Positions 12,956 through 21,873 of a stretch of 64,000 nt of DNA are shown piece after piece. Within the stretch, counting starts at the first letter, position 1; each line of letters starts with the position of its first letter. Source of the DNA: Streptomyces sp. ST2-7A (lineage in GTDB: Bacteria; Actinomycetota; Actinomycetes; Streptomycetales; Streptomycetaceae). The notes below the pieces were generated by a model. It was not told where the DNA came from. It searched no databases and saw nothing but the letters and a program-made list of their open reading frames with translations. The stretch lies in the NCBI RefSeq assembly GCF_021390475.1, contig NZ_JAJUWS010000006.1, forward strand, positions 124,001-188,000, read 5' to 3'. Position numbers and translations under genes: made by a program.

Positions 12956-13834
12956 GACCGGGCCCGAGGGGGGCCCGAGCGACCCTCCGTCGCCCCGCGC
13001 CGCCAGGGCGCGCTCCCCCGCCTCCCGCATGGCGGCGAGCGGTCCCGGGACGCGACCGGTCATCAACTCGACCTGGAGCACCGCCTGGTGGACCAGCAGG
13101 TCCAGCCCGCCGAGGACCGTTCCGCCCCGACGGTCCCAGGCCGCTGCCAGCCGGGTCGGCCAGGGTTCGTAGAGCACGTCGAAGAGGGTGCCCGGGGCCG
13201 CGGGCACCACGTCGGCGAGGGCGTCGCAGGCACCGGCCGGGGTGGTGGAGACCACCAGCGGCAGGTGCAGGGAGTCGGCGGCCCGTTCCCAGGGCTCGGG
13301 ACGCACCCTCACACCCAGCCGCTCGCCGAGCGCGAGCATCTCGGCGACACGATGGGCACCGCGCACGTGCGCCACCACCTCACCCTCGCAGATCGAGGCC
13401 AGTGCGGCGAGGGTGGAGGCGGCGGTGGCCCCGCCCCCCAGGACGGCCGCGGTCGGCACCCGATGGACGCCGCGTTCGGCGAGGGCCGCGACCAGGCCGG
13501 GTACGTCGGTGTTCTCGCCGATCCGGCCGGCGTCGGGGTCGAACACCAGGGTGTTGACCGCCTCCACCGCCACGGCGCTCTCCCCCACCCGGTCCAGCAA
13601 CGGGATGACCGCTCGCTTGAGCGGCATGGTGAGGGAGAGGCCCGCCCACTCCCGTCCCAGACCGGCGACGAAACCGGGGAGCGCCGTCTCGTCCACCTCG
13701 AACCGGTCGTAGCTCCAGCCGGTCAGACCGAGGGCCGCGTGGGCCGCCCGGTGGAGTTCCGGCGACAGGGAGTGGGTGATCGGGCAGCCCAGCACCGCGG
13801 CCCGACGGTGCTCAACCGATGCCCTGGCGCTCAT
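12944..13834 (-). CDS. aroE: Shikimate dehydrogenase
   Basis: NADPH-dependent reduction of 3-dehydroshikimate. The 296 residues hold the substrate-site Ser/Lys/Asp motifs (PITHSLSPELH, TMPLKRAV, ENTDVPG) and a Rossmann glycine loop VLGGGATAAST. The ATG lies 23 bp inside the end of mltG, so the two are probably cotranscribed and coupled. Slightly longer than average because of the C-terminal GGSLGPPSG tail. Confidence 0.94.
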   Translation of the reverse strand: MSARASVEHRRAAVLGCPITHSLSPELHRAAHAALGLTGWSYDRFEVDETALPGFVAGLGREWAGLSLTMPLKRAVIPLLDRVGESAVAVEAVNTLVFDPDAGRIGENTDVPGLVAALAERGVHRVPTAAVLGGGATAASTLAALASICEGEVVAHVRGAHRVAEMLALGERLGVRVRPEPWERAADSLHLPLVVSTTPAGACDALADVVPAAPGTLFDVLYEPWPTRLAAAWDRRGGTVLGGLDLLVHQAVLQVELMTGRVPGPLAAMREAGERALAARGDGGSLGPPSGPVVRA

Positions 13835-15767
13835 TGAACTCCTTCCTCAACTCCTCGTGCTCGTCCAGCGTGCGGGTGAAGGTGGTCTTCTCCCCGTCGA
13901 TGGAGATGAAGAACATCCACCCCTCGTCGGTCGGGTCGAGACTGGCCTCGATGGCGACCTCACCCGGATTGCCGATCGGGCCCGGCGGCAGACCGGTGTG
14001 GACGTAGGTGTTGTACGGATCCCGGTTGGAGTGGATCTCCCGCTCGGTGATGCGGATCTCGCTCTGCCCCATCAGGTAGTTGTACGTGGAGTCGAATTCC
14101 AGTTTCCGGTTGGTGACGTCGTTGTCCGGCTCGAGCCGGTTGTAGACGACCTCGGCCATCTGCTGGAAGTCGTCGTAGGTGATGCCCTCGGCCTGCACCA
14201 GGCTGGCGACGCTGAGCACCTGCAGGGGGGACTCCAGCCCCAGTCCGGCCGCGGCGTCCTCGATGCCGTAGCCCTCGTAGACGGTCACCGCCCGTTCCAC
14301 CATCCGGGCCAACACGTCCTCCGGGTCCATGCCCTCGGCCACGTCGTACCGGGCGGGGAAGAGGAAGCCCTCCAGCGGGTCCTTGATGTCGGGGTGGCTG
14401 TCGGCCCATTCGGGCAGGTCGAAGTCGCCGAGGGCGGCGGCCTCCCGCGTGGTGCCCTCGGGCACCCCGAGCCGCTCGTCGATGGCCTGGTAGATCTGTT
14501 CCGCACGCATCCCCTCGGGGATGGTGAGGACGTTGAGGGCCGAGGGGTCGGTGAGCGCGTTCACCGCGGAGGCGGCGGACATCTCCAGACGCAGGCTGTA
14601 GACACCGGCCTGGATGTTGCTCTCACCGGCGGCGGAGATGAAGGCACCGACACTCTTGACCACGCCGGCGTCCTTGAGGATGTTGCCCATCTGCGCGATC
14701 GAGGAACCCGGCGGGATCTCCACCTGCACCGATTCGGTGCCCTCCCCGGCGAAGTCCTCGGGGGCGGCGAACCGGCTGTTGTAGAACTGGTATCCCTGGT
14801 GCACGGCGATGCCCAGACCACCGGTGACCAGCACCAGGGCGGCCAGGCACCCGCAGCCGGCACGCCGCTTGGGGCGGCCGCCGCGGCCGGTGCGCTTCCG
14901 CGGGTCGTCCCGGTCGTCGAAGTCCCCCGGGCCCGGGGCCTCGGCGGCCTCCGGATCGTCGAGACCGTCGGAACGGCGGGAACCACGGGAACCACCGGGG
15001 ACGTCCCGGTCGTCGAGGGGGTCCGCCTGCTCCCGACCGCCACGGCGCCGTACGGTACGGCGGGAGGCGGGGGCCTCGTCGTGGCCGAAGCCGCTGGTGA
15101 AGAAGTCGTGTTCCCCCTGGTCCGGCCCGGGGTCCCAGCCGGTCTCGGGGTCCGCCCCCGGGGGGTTGGCCGTGCCGCGGGCGTTGCCCTCCGCACGGCC
15201 CCCGGGCGCCCCGGACGGGGGATACCCGTCCTGCGCGGGAGGGTTCCCGGCTCCGGGGGCACCGCCCCAGCTGTCGGGGCCCTGCGGGGCCGCGGACCGC
15301 GCTTCCCCGTACCAACCGCCGTCCTGGCCCTGGCCCTGCTGCGGATAGCCGTACCCCCCATTGGGGTCGTACCAGCCGTCACCGCCACCGTGCTGCGGAC
15401 TCTGCGGGGCCGCGGACTGCGCCTCCCCGTACCAACCGCCGTCCTGGCCCTGGCCCTGCTGCGGATAGCCGTACCCCCCATTGGGGTCGTACCAGCCGTC
15501 ACCGCCACCGTGCTGCGGACTCTGCGGGGCCGCGGACTGCGCCTCCCCGTACCAACCGCCGTCCTGGCCCTGGCCCTGCTGCGGATAGCCGTACCCCCCG
15601 TCGGGGTCACCGGACCACTGCTGTTGCCCGTCGGGGGGGTGGCCGTGTCCGGCGGGGGCCCGGCCATCGGGGGCGGCACCGGGGTCACCACCCCGGGGCA
15701 CGTCCCCGTAGAGCGGGTCCGCGGGGTGCCACGGTTCGGAGCCGGAGCCCCGGCCATACTCAGTCAT
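13812..15767 (-). CDS. mltG: Endolytic murein transglycosylase MltG with repetitive cytoplasmic domain
   Basis: Cleaves nascent peptidoglycan glycan strands at the membrane (YceG/MltG family, older name aminodeoxychorismate lyase-like). The 651 residues have a disordered Gly/Gln/Tyr-rich cytoplasmic head of about 295 residues that contains about 2.5 copies of a 40-residue repeat starting GGYGYPQQGQGQDGGWYGEA. One membrane helix follows at about residues 303-325 (CLAALVLVTGGLGIAVHQGY). The extracytoplasmic LysM-like and YceG domains carry the catalytic Glu in SLVQAEGITYDD. Typical MltG is 340-420 residues in most bacteria; long heads are usual in streptomycetes. Confidence 0.94.
   Translation of the reverse strand: MTEYGRGSGSEPWHPADPLYGDVPRGGDPGAAPDGRAPAGHGHPPDGQQQWSGDPDGGYGYPQQGQGQDGGWYGEAQSAAPQSPQHGGGDGWYDPNGGYGYPQQGQGQDGGWYGEAQSAAPQSPQHGGGDGWYDPNGGYGYPQQGQGQDGGWYGEARSAAPQGPDSWGGAPGAGNPPAQDGYPPSGAPGGRAEGNARGTANPPGADPETGWDPGPDQGEHDFFTSGFGHDEAPASRRTVRRRGGREQADPLDDRDVPGGSRGSRRSDGLDDPEAAEAPGPGDFDDRDDPRKRTGRGGRPKRRAGCGCLAALVLVTGGLGIAVHQGYQFYNSRFAAPEDFAGEGTESVQVEIPPGSSIAQMGNILKDAGVVKSVGAFISAAGESNIQAGVYSLRLEMSAASAVNALTDPSALNVLTIPEGMRAEQIYQAIDERLGVPEGTTREAAALGDFDLPEWADSHPDIKDPLEGFLFPARYDVAEGMDPEDVLARMVERAVTVYEGYGIEDAAAGLGLESPLQVLSVASLVQAEGITYDDFQQMAEVVYNRLEPDNDVTNRKLEFDSTYNYLMGQSEIRITEREIHSNRDPYNTYVHTGLPPGPIGNPGEVAIEASLDPTDEGWMFFISIDGEKTTFTRTLDEHEELRKEFNERQGIG
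15301..15599 (-). repeat. 120-bp tandem repeat within mltG
   Basis: Two full units (15301-15420 and 15421-15540) differ by only one base, and a half unit follows to 15599 with no difference from the second. Each unit encodes 40 residues, so the frame is kept. The near identity at the DNA level points to recent expansion and a length-variable locus. Confidence 0.95.
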
Positions 15768-15893
15768 CGATCCCCTTGTGACGCCGGGCGGCAGCCGGCC
15801 CCGGGATCCGGACCCCGGGGGCCGAACATCCCTTCGACCGACCGGGAATGTTCGAATGGCTGCGGTGTCCTGCGGAACGTTACCGTACCGCGA

Positions 15894-16370
15894 TCAGACA
15901 ACCACTTCGACGCACTGCCCCGGAGGACCACCCGTGGAGCGTTCGATCTCCAGTGCGTGCTGCAGGATCTCCACCGCTGCCGCCTGATCGATCCGTGAAC
16001 GTCCCCGCCGGGCATTCACCCCGGCGGACCTCATCCGTTCGGCGGCGGTCACCGTCGTCATGCGTTCATCCACCAACCGCACCGGCACCGGTACGGGCGC
16101 CGCGGCCAGTTCGCCCGCCAGCCGCCCGGCGAACTCCCGGGTCCGCCGGGCGGCGGGGCCCTCCGCCCCGCTGAGCGAACGCGGGAGCCCCACCACCACC
16201 TCCACCGGGTCGTACTCCGCCACCAGGGCGAGGAGCCGGCGCCGGGCCGCCGGGACGTCACGGCCGGGCACGGTCTCCACCGGGGTCGCCAGCACCCCGT
16301 CGGGGTCGCAGGAGGCGACCCCGATCCGGGCCTCGCCGACATCGATCGCCAACCGGCGGCCGCGGCGCAT
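15894..16370 (-). CDS. ruvX: Putative pre-16S rRNA nuclease / Holliday junction resolvase YqgF
   Basis: RNase H-fold protein implicated in processing the 16S rRNA 5' end. It has 158 residues. The first acidic residue is in LAIDVGEARIGVA, the second in VVGLPRSLSG-neighbouring strands, and RLVDERMTTVTAAERM carries the conserved DER. The ATG overlaps the alaS stop by one base (TGATG). The gene lies between alaS and mltG, the normal actinobacterial context. About 126 bp separate it from mltG. Confidence 0.94.
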   Translation of the reverse strand: MRRGRRLAIDVGEARIGVASCDPDGVLATPVETVPGRDVPAARRRLLALVAEYDPVEVVVGLPRSLSGAEGPAARRTREFAGRLAGELAAAPVPVPVRLVDERMTTVTAAERMRSAGVNARRGRSRIDQAAAVEILQHALEIERSTGGPPGQCVEVVV

Positions 16371-19036
16371 CAGGACCGCCCGGCCACGAGCCGCTCGACG
16401 GCCTCCACCGCCTCGTCGACGGCGGCCGGGTTCTGGCCGCCACCCTGCGCGACATCGGGCTTGCCGCCCCCGCCGCCGCCCAGGGCCTTGGCCGCGGCCC
16501 GCACCAGGTCGCCGGCGCGCAGTCCGCGTTCGCGGGCGCCCTCGTTGGTGGCGATCACGGTCAGCGGCCGGTCCTTGACCACGGTGAACAGGGCGACCAC
16601 CGCCGGGCGCGAGGCCGGGATGCGGCCCCGCACGTCCAGCACCAGACGACGCAGGTCCTCGGCGGTGGTGCCGTCGGGCACCCGGGCCGTCACCACCGCT
16701 ACGCCCTCCACCTCCCGCGCGCCCTCGGCCAGCCCGGCGGCCGCCCGCAGGACCTTCTCGGCGCGGAAGCGGTCGATCTCCTTCTCCGCGTCCCGCAGCC
16801 GGCCCAGCATCCCGGAGACCTTCTCCGGCAGTTCCTCGGGACGCCCCTTGAGCAACTCGGTGAGCTGCGAGACGACCGTGTGCTCGCGGGCCAGGTAGCG
16901 GTAGGCGTCGGTGCCCACCAGCGCCTCCACCCGGCGCACGCCGGAGCCGATGGAGGACTCCCCCAACAGCTTCACCAGGCCCAGCTGGGCGGTGTTGTGC
17001 ACGTGGGTGCCACCGCACAGTTCCTTGGAGAAGTCGCCGATGGTGACCACCCGGACCCGCTCCCCGTACTTCTCCCCGAACTCCGCGATGGCGCCCTGCC
17101 GTCGGGCGTCGTCCAGGCTCATGATCTCGGCGGTGACGTCGAGTTCGCGCCCCAGCACCTCGTTGATCCGCTGCTCCACGTCGTTGAGCACGGTGGAGGG
17201 CACCGCGGCGGGCGAGCCGAAGTCGAACCGGAACCGCCCCGGGGCGTTCTCCGACCCCGCCTGCGCGGCGGTCGGGCCCAGTGCGTCGCGCAGCGCCTGG
17301 TGGGTGAGGTGGGTGGCGCTGTGCGCGCGGGCGATGGAACGTCGTCGGGCCACGTCGATCGCGCAGTGCGCGGCGGCTCCCACGGTCACCTCGCCGACCT
17401 GGACGACGCCCTTGTGCACGGTGACGCCGGGCACCGGCTGCTGCACGTCGCGGACCTCGACCACCGCACCGGAGTCCAGCCGGATCCGGCCGGTGTCGGC
17501 GAGCTGACCGCCGCCCTCGGCGTAGAAGGGCGTGCGGTCCAGGACGACCTCGACCGCGTCGCCCTCGTGCGCGGCCGGCGAGGAGGCCCCGCCCACCAGC
17601 AGACCGACGACCGTGGCCTCCCCGTCGGTGCGGGTGTAGCCGGTGAACTCGGTGGTCCCGGACGCGTCCGCGATGCCCCGGTAGGCGGACATGTCCGCGT
17701 GACCGGTCTTCTTGGCCCGCGCGTCGGCCTTGGCCCGCTCCCGCTGCTCGGTCATCAACCGACGGAAGCCGGCCTCGTCCACGCTCAGGCCCTGCTCGGC
17801 GGCCATCTCCAGGGTGAGGTCGATCGGGAAGCCCCAGGTGTCGTGGAGCAGGAACGCCTTCTCCCCGGGGAGTACCCGACCACCGGCGTCCCGGGTCTCG
17901 GAGACCGCGGTGTCCAGGATGTTGGTGCCCGCCCGCAGCGTCTTGAGGAAGGCCGCCTCCTCTGCGAGCGCGACGGTCTCGATCCGACCGCGGTCGGTGA
18001 TCAGCTCCGGGTACTGGCGCCCCATCGTGGTGATGACCACGTCCACCAACTCCCCGGCCACCGGGTCCGTGGCGCCGAGGATGCGCAGGTTGCGGATGGC
18101 CCGGCGCATGATGCGGCGCAGCACGTAGCCGCGGCCCTCGTTGCCCGGGGTGACACCGTCGCCGATGAGCATCACCGCGGTGCGCATATGGTCGGCGATC
18201 ACCCGCAGCGAGACGTCGCTGCGCTCGTCGGCGCCGTACCGCACACCGGTCAGTTCGCCGGCGCGGTCGATGAGCACCCGCAGGGTGTCGGTCTCGTACA
18301 TGTTGCGCACGCCCTGCAGGATCATCGCCAGGCGTTCGAGGCCGAGGCCGGTGTCGATGTTCTTGCTGGGCAGCTCGCCGAGGAGGGGGTAGTCCTTCCC
18401 CTCGCCCGGACCGCGCTCGTACTGCATGAAGACCAGGTTCCAGATCTCCACGTAACGCTCGTCGTTGACGGCCGGGCCGCCCTCCGGGCCGAAGTCGGGC
18501 CCCCGGTCGTAGTTGATCTCCGAGCAGGGACCGCAGGGGCCGGGGACGCCCATGTCCCAGTAGTTGTCCTTCTTGCCCAACCGCTGGATGCGCTCGGCGG
18601 GTACACCGACCTTCTCCCGCCAAATGGTCTCCGCCTCGTCGTCGTCCTCGTAGACCGTGATCCACAACCGCTCGGGGTCCAGGCCGTAACCCCCCTGCGG
18701 CACCGAGGCGGTGAGCAACTCCCAGGCGAGGGTGATGGCCCCCTCCTTGAAGTAGTCGCCGAAGGAGAAGTTGCCGCACATCTGGAAGAACGTGCCGTGC
18801 CGGGTGGTCCTGCCCACCTCCTCGATGTCCGGGGTGCGGACGCACTTCTGCACGCTGGTGACACGTGGCGCGGGCGGGGCCGCCTCACCGAGGAAATAGG
18901 GCTTGAAGGGCACCATCCCGGCGGGGATCAGCAGCAGGGTCGGGTCGTCCGCGATGAGCGATGCCGAGGGCACGGGGGTGTGTCCGCGCTCCTCGAAGAA
19001 GCTCAGCCATCGGCGGCGGATTTCGGCCGACTCCAT
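16370..19036 (-). CDS. alaS: Alanine--tRNA ligase
   Basis: Charges tRNA-Ala. The 888-residue length is standard. Class II core motifs are at the N terminus ([20 protein letters not shown]). The editing-domain zinc ligands are intact as HSATH and CGGTH. A coiled region and C-Ala domain end in a Gly-rich [15 protein letters not shown] stretch typical of the C-terminal DHHA1 domain. The ATG overlaps the stop of the small membrane-protein gene upstream by one base. Confidence 0.98.
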   Translation of the reverse strand: MESAEIRRRWLSFFEERGHTPVPSASLIADDPTLLLIPAGMVPFKPYFLGEAAPPAPRVTSVQKCVRTPDIEEVGRTTRHGTFFQMCGNFSFGDYFKEGAITLAWELLTASVPQGGYGLDPERLWITVYEDDDEAETIWREKVGVPAERIQRLGKKDNYWDMGVPGPCGPCSEINYDRGPDFGPEGGPAVNDERYVEIWNLVFMQYERGPGEGKDYPLLGELPSKNIDTGLGLERLAMILQGVRNMYETDTLRVLIDRAGELTGVRYGADERSDVSLRVIADHMRTAVMLIGDGVTPGNEGRGYVLRRIMRRAIRNLRILGATDPVAGELVDVVITTMGRQYPELITDRGRIETVALAEEAAFLKTLRAGTNILDTAVSETRDAGGRVLPGEKAFLLHDTWGFPIDLTLEMAAEQGLSVDEAGFRRLMTEQRERAKADARAKKTGHADMSAYRGIADASGTTEFTGYTRTDGEATVVGLLVGGASSPAAHEGDAVEVVLDRTPFYAEGGGQLADTGRIRLDSGAVVEVRDVQQPVPGVTVHKGVVQVGEVTVGAAAHCAIDVARRRSIARAHSATHLTHQALRDALGPTAAQAGSENAPGRFRFDFGSPAAVPSTVLNDVEQRINEVLGRELDVTAEIMSLDDARRQGAIAEFGEKYGERVRVVTIGDFSKELCGGTHVHNTAQLGLVKLLGESSIGSGVRRVEALVGTDAYRYLAREHTVVSQLTELLKGRPEELPEKVSGMLGRLRDAEKEIDRFRAEKVLRAAAGLAEGAREVEGVAVVTARVPDGTTAEDLRRLVLDVRGRIPASRPAVVALFTVVKDRPLTVIATNEGARERGLRAGDLVRAAAKALGGGGGGKPDVAQGGGQNPAAVDEAVEAVERLVAGRS

Positions 19037-19431
19037 CAGTGGTCCTCTTTTCCGGTCGGGTGGTTGGTCTGGTTCCGAAGAGGGCCCGGGGTGGGCAGGG
19101 CCCGTCCCGGAACGGTCCTCCCGGGGAAGGACGGTCCGGGGAGGGCACCGGGCGGGAGCCCCGCGCCGAGGGCACGGACCCGGCGGGCGTCCCCGCCGTC
19201 GGGGTCGTCGGTCAGGCCCAGCGCCTCGCCGAGTTCGCGCTCGCGTCGGGCCATGCCCTCGCGGACGTCCCCGGCGAAGGTCCGGGCCCGGCGGCCGGCG
19301 AGGGCCGCGCGGTCCAGGGCGCGGGCGGCCAGCGCGTCGGGCTCCAGGGCCCGCAGGGCGCGGTGCACCCGGGTGGTGGCCCAGATGCCGGTCGCGGCGC
19401 CCGCGGTGAACCAGAAGGTACGGCGGAACAT
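19036..19431 (-). CDS. Small DUF6167-like membrane-associated protein
   Basis: A 131-residue protein found between alaS and the DUF948 gene in streptomycetes. The start [20 protein letters not shown] is a short hydrophobic anchor; the middle is a charged helix ([20 protein letters not shown]), and the C-terminal third is Pro/Gly-rich and less conserved in type. The role is unknown; position suggests cotranscription with alaS, since start and stop codons overlap by one base. Confidence 0.82.
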   Translation of the reverse strand: MFRRTFWFTAGAATGIWATTRVHRALRALEPDALAARALDRAALAGRRARTFAGDVREGMARRERELGEALGLTDDPDGGDARRVRALGAGLPPGALPGPSFPGRTVPGRALPTPGPLRNQTNHPTGKEDH

Positions 19432-19453
19432 CTCGGTCCTCTCTCGGCGGCCG

Positions 19454-19882
19454 TCAGCCGCGTCGGGAGCGGCGCGCCGCCCGTCGGGCGGCGGGCACGG
19501 TGCGGGGCGGGGTCACCGCCGCGGGGTCCTCAACGGCTCGGCGCCGGGCCAGCGCGCGACGTACCCCGTAGCCGAAGGCGGCGACCTTCACCAGGGGCCC
19601 TCCGAAGGTCGAGGAGACGGTGGTGGAGAGCGCGGAGGCGTTGGCGGTGACCTCGCGGATGTCTCCCGCGATGGCGTCCACCCGGTCCAACTGGCTCTGC
19701 GCGGAGCGCACGGTGTCGGTGGCCTCGCCCAACAGGGGGACCGCCCGTTCGGTCAGGTCCTCCACCAGTCGGGTGGCCGCCCGCAGTGCGACGGCGAGCC
19801 GGGTCAGCACGACGGCGAGGAAGGACACCAGAATGGCCCAGAAGACCGCCACCAGAAGGCCGGCCACCTCTCCACCGGACAC
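19454..19882 (-). CDS. DUF948 membrane protein
   Basis: A 142-residue protein with one N-terminal membrane helix at about residues 8-30 (LLVAVFWAILVSFLAVVLTR), then an amphipathic helical region (ATRLVEDLTERAVPLLGEAT) typical of DUF948 proteins, and a strongly basic tail. It is 22 bp upstream of the DUF6167-like gene in the same direction. General-stress proteins of this class exist in Firmicutes; the role in streptomycetes is unknown. Confidence 0.87.
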   Translation of the reverse strand: MSGGEVAGLLVAVFWAILVSFLAVVLTRLAVALRAATRLVEDLTERAVPLLGEATDTVRSAQSQLDRVDAIAGDIREVTANASALSTTVSSTFGGPLVKVAAFGYGVRRALARRRAVEDPAAVTPPRTVPAARRAARRSRRG

Positions 19883-20237
19883 GTTCCCACCGTTTCTCTC
19901 GGCTTTCCCGGCTTCTCCCGGCTTCCTCCACCCGTTCGGGACGGGCTCCCGGGACGGGCTCCCGGGGCACCCGGGTCGGGCGGACCGACCGGCCGTGCCG
20001 GCGCGCCGCTCGAATCCCCGGGCCGGGCTCCCGAGCCTATCGCGCCGGGGCCCACGGACCGCACCGATTGTCGGGCGCGGCGTCCGCCCGCGCCCCGAAG
20101 TCTACGGGTCACGGGGGCGCCGGGGCCCGGCGTGCCGCGCCGGGAACGCGACCGGCCCCACCGGACGGCCTCTCGGTCCGTCCGGCGGGGCCGGTACACC
20201 CGCCCGTTCCCGTCGTCACGGGGACGACGGGAGGGGA
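19883..20237. other. Intergenic gap between the DUF948 gene and rpsD
   Basis: Holds the rpsD terminator and presumably the promoter of the DUF948-DUF6167-alaS unit. A TAGGCT -10-like hexamer on the minus strand lies at 20034-20039 without a clear -35. I see no gene here. Confidence 0.6.
20151..20195 (-). terminator. rpsD terminator
   Basis: ACCGGCCCC with CCGGACGG pairs with CCGTCCGG and GGGGCCGGT, a 17-bp stem with a single A-C mismatch, 43 nt after the rpsD stop. Confidence 0.78.
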
Positions 20238-20849
20238 TCAGCGGGCGTAGTACTCGACGACCATCTGCTCGTCGCAGATGACCGGGATCTCCTTGCGCAG
20301 CGGGTCGCGGTCGAGGCGGAACGCCAGCGCCTGCAGGTTGACCTGCAGGTAGCGCGGGGTCTCACCGTCACCGGCCCAGCCACCCTCACGGGCGACCTGG
20401 AAGGGGGTCTTCTCGCGGCTGCGCTCGCGGACCCGCACCACGTCGTCCGGACGGACGATGTAGGAGGGCCTGTCCACCTTCCGGCCGTTGACCTCGATGT
20501 GGCCGTGGACCACCATCTGGCGGGACTGGTAGATGGTGCGGGCCAGGCCGGCCCGCAGGACGAGCGCGTCCAGACGGCGCTCGAGCTCGACGATGAGTGC
20601 CTCACCCGTCTTGCCGTCGACCTTCCGAGCGCGGTCGTAGGCACGGGCCAGCTGTCGCTCGCTGATGTCGTACTGCGCGCGCAGACGCTGCTTCTCGAGC
20701 AGACGGACCTTGTAGTCACTGGTCTGCTTGCGACCCCGACCGTGGACACCCGGCGGGTAGGGGCGCTTCTCGAAGTACTTGACCGCCTTGGGGGTCAGGG
20801 CCACGCCGAGCGCCCGCGACTTCTTGACCTTGGGACGCGACTGGTTCAC
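20238..20849 (-). CDS. rpsD: Small ribosomal subunit protein uS4 (zinc-free form)
   Basis: Primary 16S rRNA binding protein of the 30S subunit. It has 203 residues with the S4 RNA-binding domain (about residues 93-155, [20 protein letters not shown]). The N-terminal zinc-finger cysteines of the C-plus type are absent ([20 protein letters not shown]), so it is the C-minus form. The GTG start (VNQSRPK) is preceded by GGAGG within a short GGAGGTTCCTCC palindrome. It stands alone, away from the alpha operon, and shares a 56-bp divergent intergenic region with an iron-box-preceded gene. Confidence 0.97.
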   Translation of the reverse strand: MNQSRPKVKKSRALGVALTPKAVKYFEKRPYPPGVHGRGRKQTSDYKVRLLEKQRLRAQYDISERQLARAYDRARKVDGKTGEALIVELERRLDALVLRAGLARTIYQSRQMVVHGHIEVNGRKVDRPSYIVRPDDVVRVRERSREKTPFQVAREGGWAGDGETPRYLQVNLQALAFRLDRDPLRKEIPVICDEQMVVEYYAR

Positions 20850-20871
20850 GTGGGAGGAACCTCCGTGTAAC

Positions 20872-20890
20872 TTAGGTTAGCCTTACCTTA
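20872..20890. promoter_or_regulatory. Candidate iron box (DmdR/IdeR operator)
   Basis: TTAGGTTAGCCTTACCTTA matches the 19-bp actinobacterial iron box TTAGGTTAGGCTAACCTAA at 16 positions. It lies in the 56-bp space between the divergent rpsD and DUF2470 genes, 15 bp from the DUF2470 ATG and 22 bp from the rpsD start. Repression by an iron-loaded DtxR-family protein is inferred. Confidence 0.75.
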
Positions 20891-20905
20891 TCTCAGGGAG
20901 TGCAC

Positions 20906-21757
20906 ATGTCTCGTACCGGGAGCCCCAAGACGGGTCAGCCGCGCCCCACGGCGGACGACGCCCAGCGACCTTCGGCCGCGGAGCGCGTGCGCACGATGAC
21001 CGATTCAAGCGCATCGGCCAGGCTCGTCATCCCGGGACCTGCCTCCGACGAAGGAGGGCACAGCCGTTCCGAGATTCGTGCCGTGGACACCGACGGTACC
21101 GTATTCCTCCTGGTGGAGGTGAATTCGCCCGCCGCCTCGGCGGTCACGGACCGGGTGCACCACGCGCCCACCTGCGTGATGGAAATCACAGACGTGGCGC
21201 CCGTCGCCGTCCCCCACAGGATCCGCGGACGCGGCTGGGTGGCGGGTTGGTTGCGCGTTCCCTCCCCTGAGCAGGCCGTTCGCGCGGAGCGACTGACCGC
21301 CGGCCCGCGCCCGTTCCCCTCCCCCGGTGATGCCGGGGGACCCACGACGCTCGTGCTGGAGGTCGGCGAGGCGTACACCGATGACCTGTGGGGAGCCGAA
21401 CACGTGACCGCGGAGGAGTTCTCCGCGGCCCGTACCGACCCGCTGGCACGCCACGAGGCGGAACTGTTGCAGCACCTCGCGGCCGCGCACCGGGAGCACC
21501 TGCACGGCCTGTGCCGACTGCTGGACCCGGCGACCGCCGACCGGGCCGCCCGGGGACGGGTCGCCCCGCTCGCCCTGGACCGCTTCGGGCTGCGGGTGCG
21601 TTTCTGGGACGGGGAGCGCCCCGGTGGGGGACCGACCGGCTTCGACGCCCGGTTCGACTTCCCGCGTCCCGTGCGGGACACCACCGAACTGCGCTGCGCG
21701 ATGCACCGACTCTTCGACACCGTCCGGGGTACGACGACGGATCGGGGCTCCCACTGA
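20906..21757 (+). CDS. DUF2470 domain-containing protein
   Basis: A 283-residue soluble protein. The N-terminal part resembles the FMN-binding split-barrel/HugZ-like fold seen with DUF2470; the C-terminal 85 residues (RHEAELLQHLAAAHREHLHGL onward) are the DUF2470 region that in heme-oxygenase-like HugZ proteins joins the barrel. The ATG at this position has AGGGAG 5 nt upstream; a GTG two codons earlier is less likely. The iron box directly upstream suggests induction under iron starvation and a role in heme or iron handling, which is inference. Two hairpins follow the stop. Confidence 0.85.
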   Translation: MSRTGSPKTGQPRPTADDAQRPSAAERVRTMTDSSASARLVIPGPASDEGGHSRSEIRAVDTDGTVFLLVEVNSPAASAVTDRVHHAPTCVMEITDVAPVAVPHRIRGRGWVAGWLRVPSPEQAVRAERLTAGPRPFPSPGDAGGPTTLVLEVGEAYTDDLWGAEHVTAEEFSAARTDPLARHEAELLQHLAAAHREHLHGLCRLLDPATADRAARGRVAPLALDRFGLRVRFWDGERPGGGPTGFDARFDFPRPVRDTTELRCAMHRLFDTVRGTTTDRGSH

Positions 21758-21758
21758 C

Positions 21759-21778
21759 GGCCCGACTCCCGTCGGGCC
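21759..21778 (+). terminator. Hairpin directly after the DUF2470 gene
   Basis: GGCCCGAC and GTCGGGCC form a perfect 8-bp stem with a TCCC loop, starting one base after the stop codon. Confidence 0.6.
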
Positions 21779-21802
21779 ACGGCTCCACGGGCCCGGGAAC
21801 CG

Positions 21803-21841
21803 GGAGAACCGCCGGGCTCCCCCGGAGCCCGGCGGTTCTCC
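21803..21841. terminator. Bidirectional terminator between DUF2470 gene and rarA
   Basis: A perfect 17-bp stem (GGAGAACCGCCGGGCTC and its complement) with loop CCCCG, midway between the convergent genes. Confidence 0.82.
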
Positions 21842-21873
21842 GGAGCCGGGGAGAGGCGCGGCCGCCCGCGGGC

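Noticed and set aside
15301..15599. Regularly spaced repeat that could suggest a CRISPR array
   Set aside because: Units are head to tail without unique spacers and keep the mltG frame.
13776..15998. Long plus-strand frame opposite aroE and mltG
   Set aside because: Shadow of mltG; the apparent repeats in its product are the mltG tandem repeat read on the other strand.
16880..20281. Very long open frame on the plus strand, antisense to alaS and its neighbours
   Set aside because: Its product is low-complexity Gly/Val/Arg/His sequence without any family motif, and alaS on the other strand is complete. Such frames are expected where third positions are almost all G or C.
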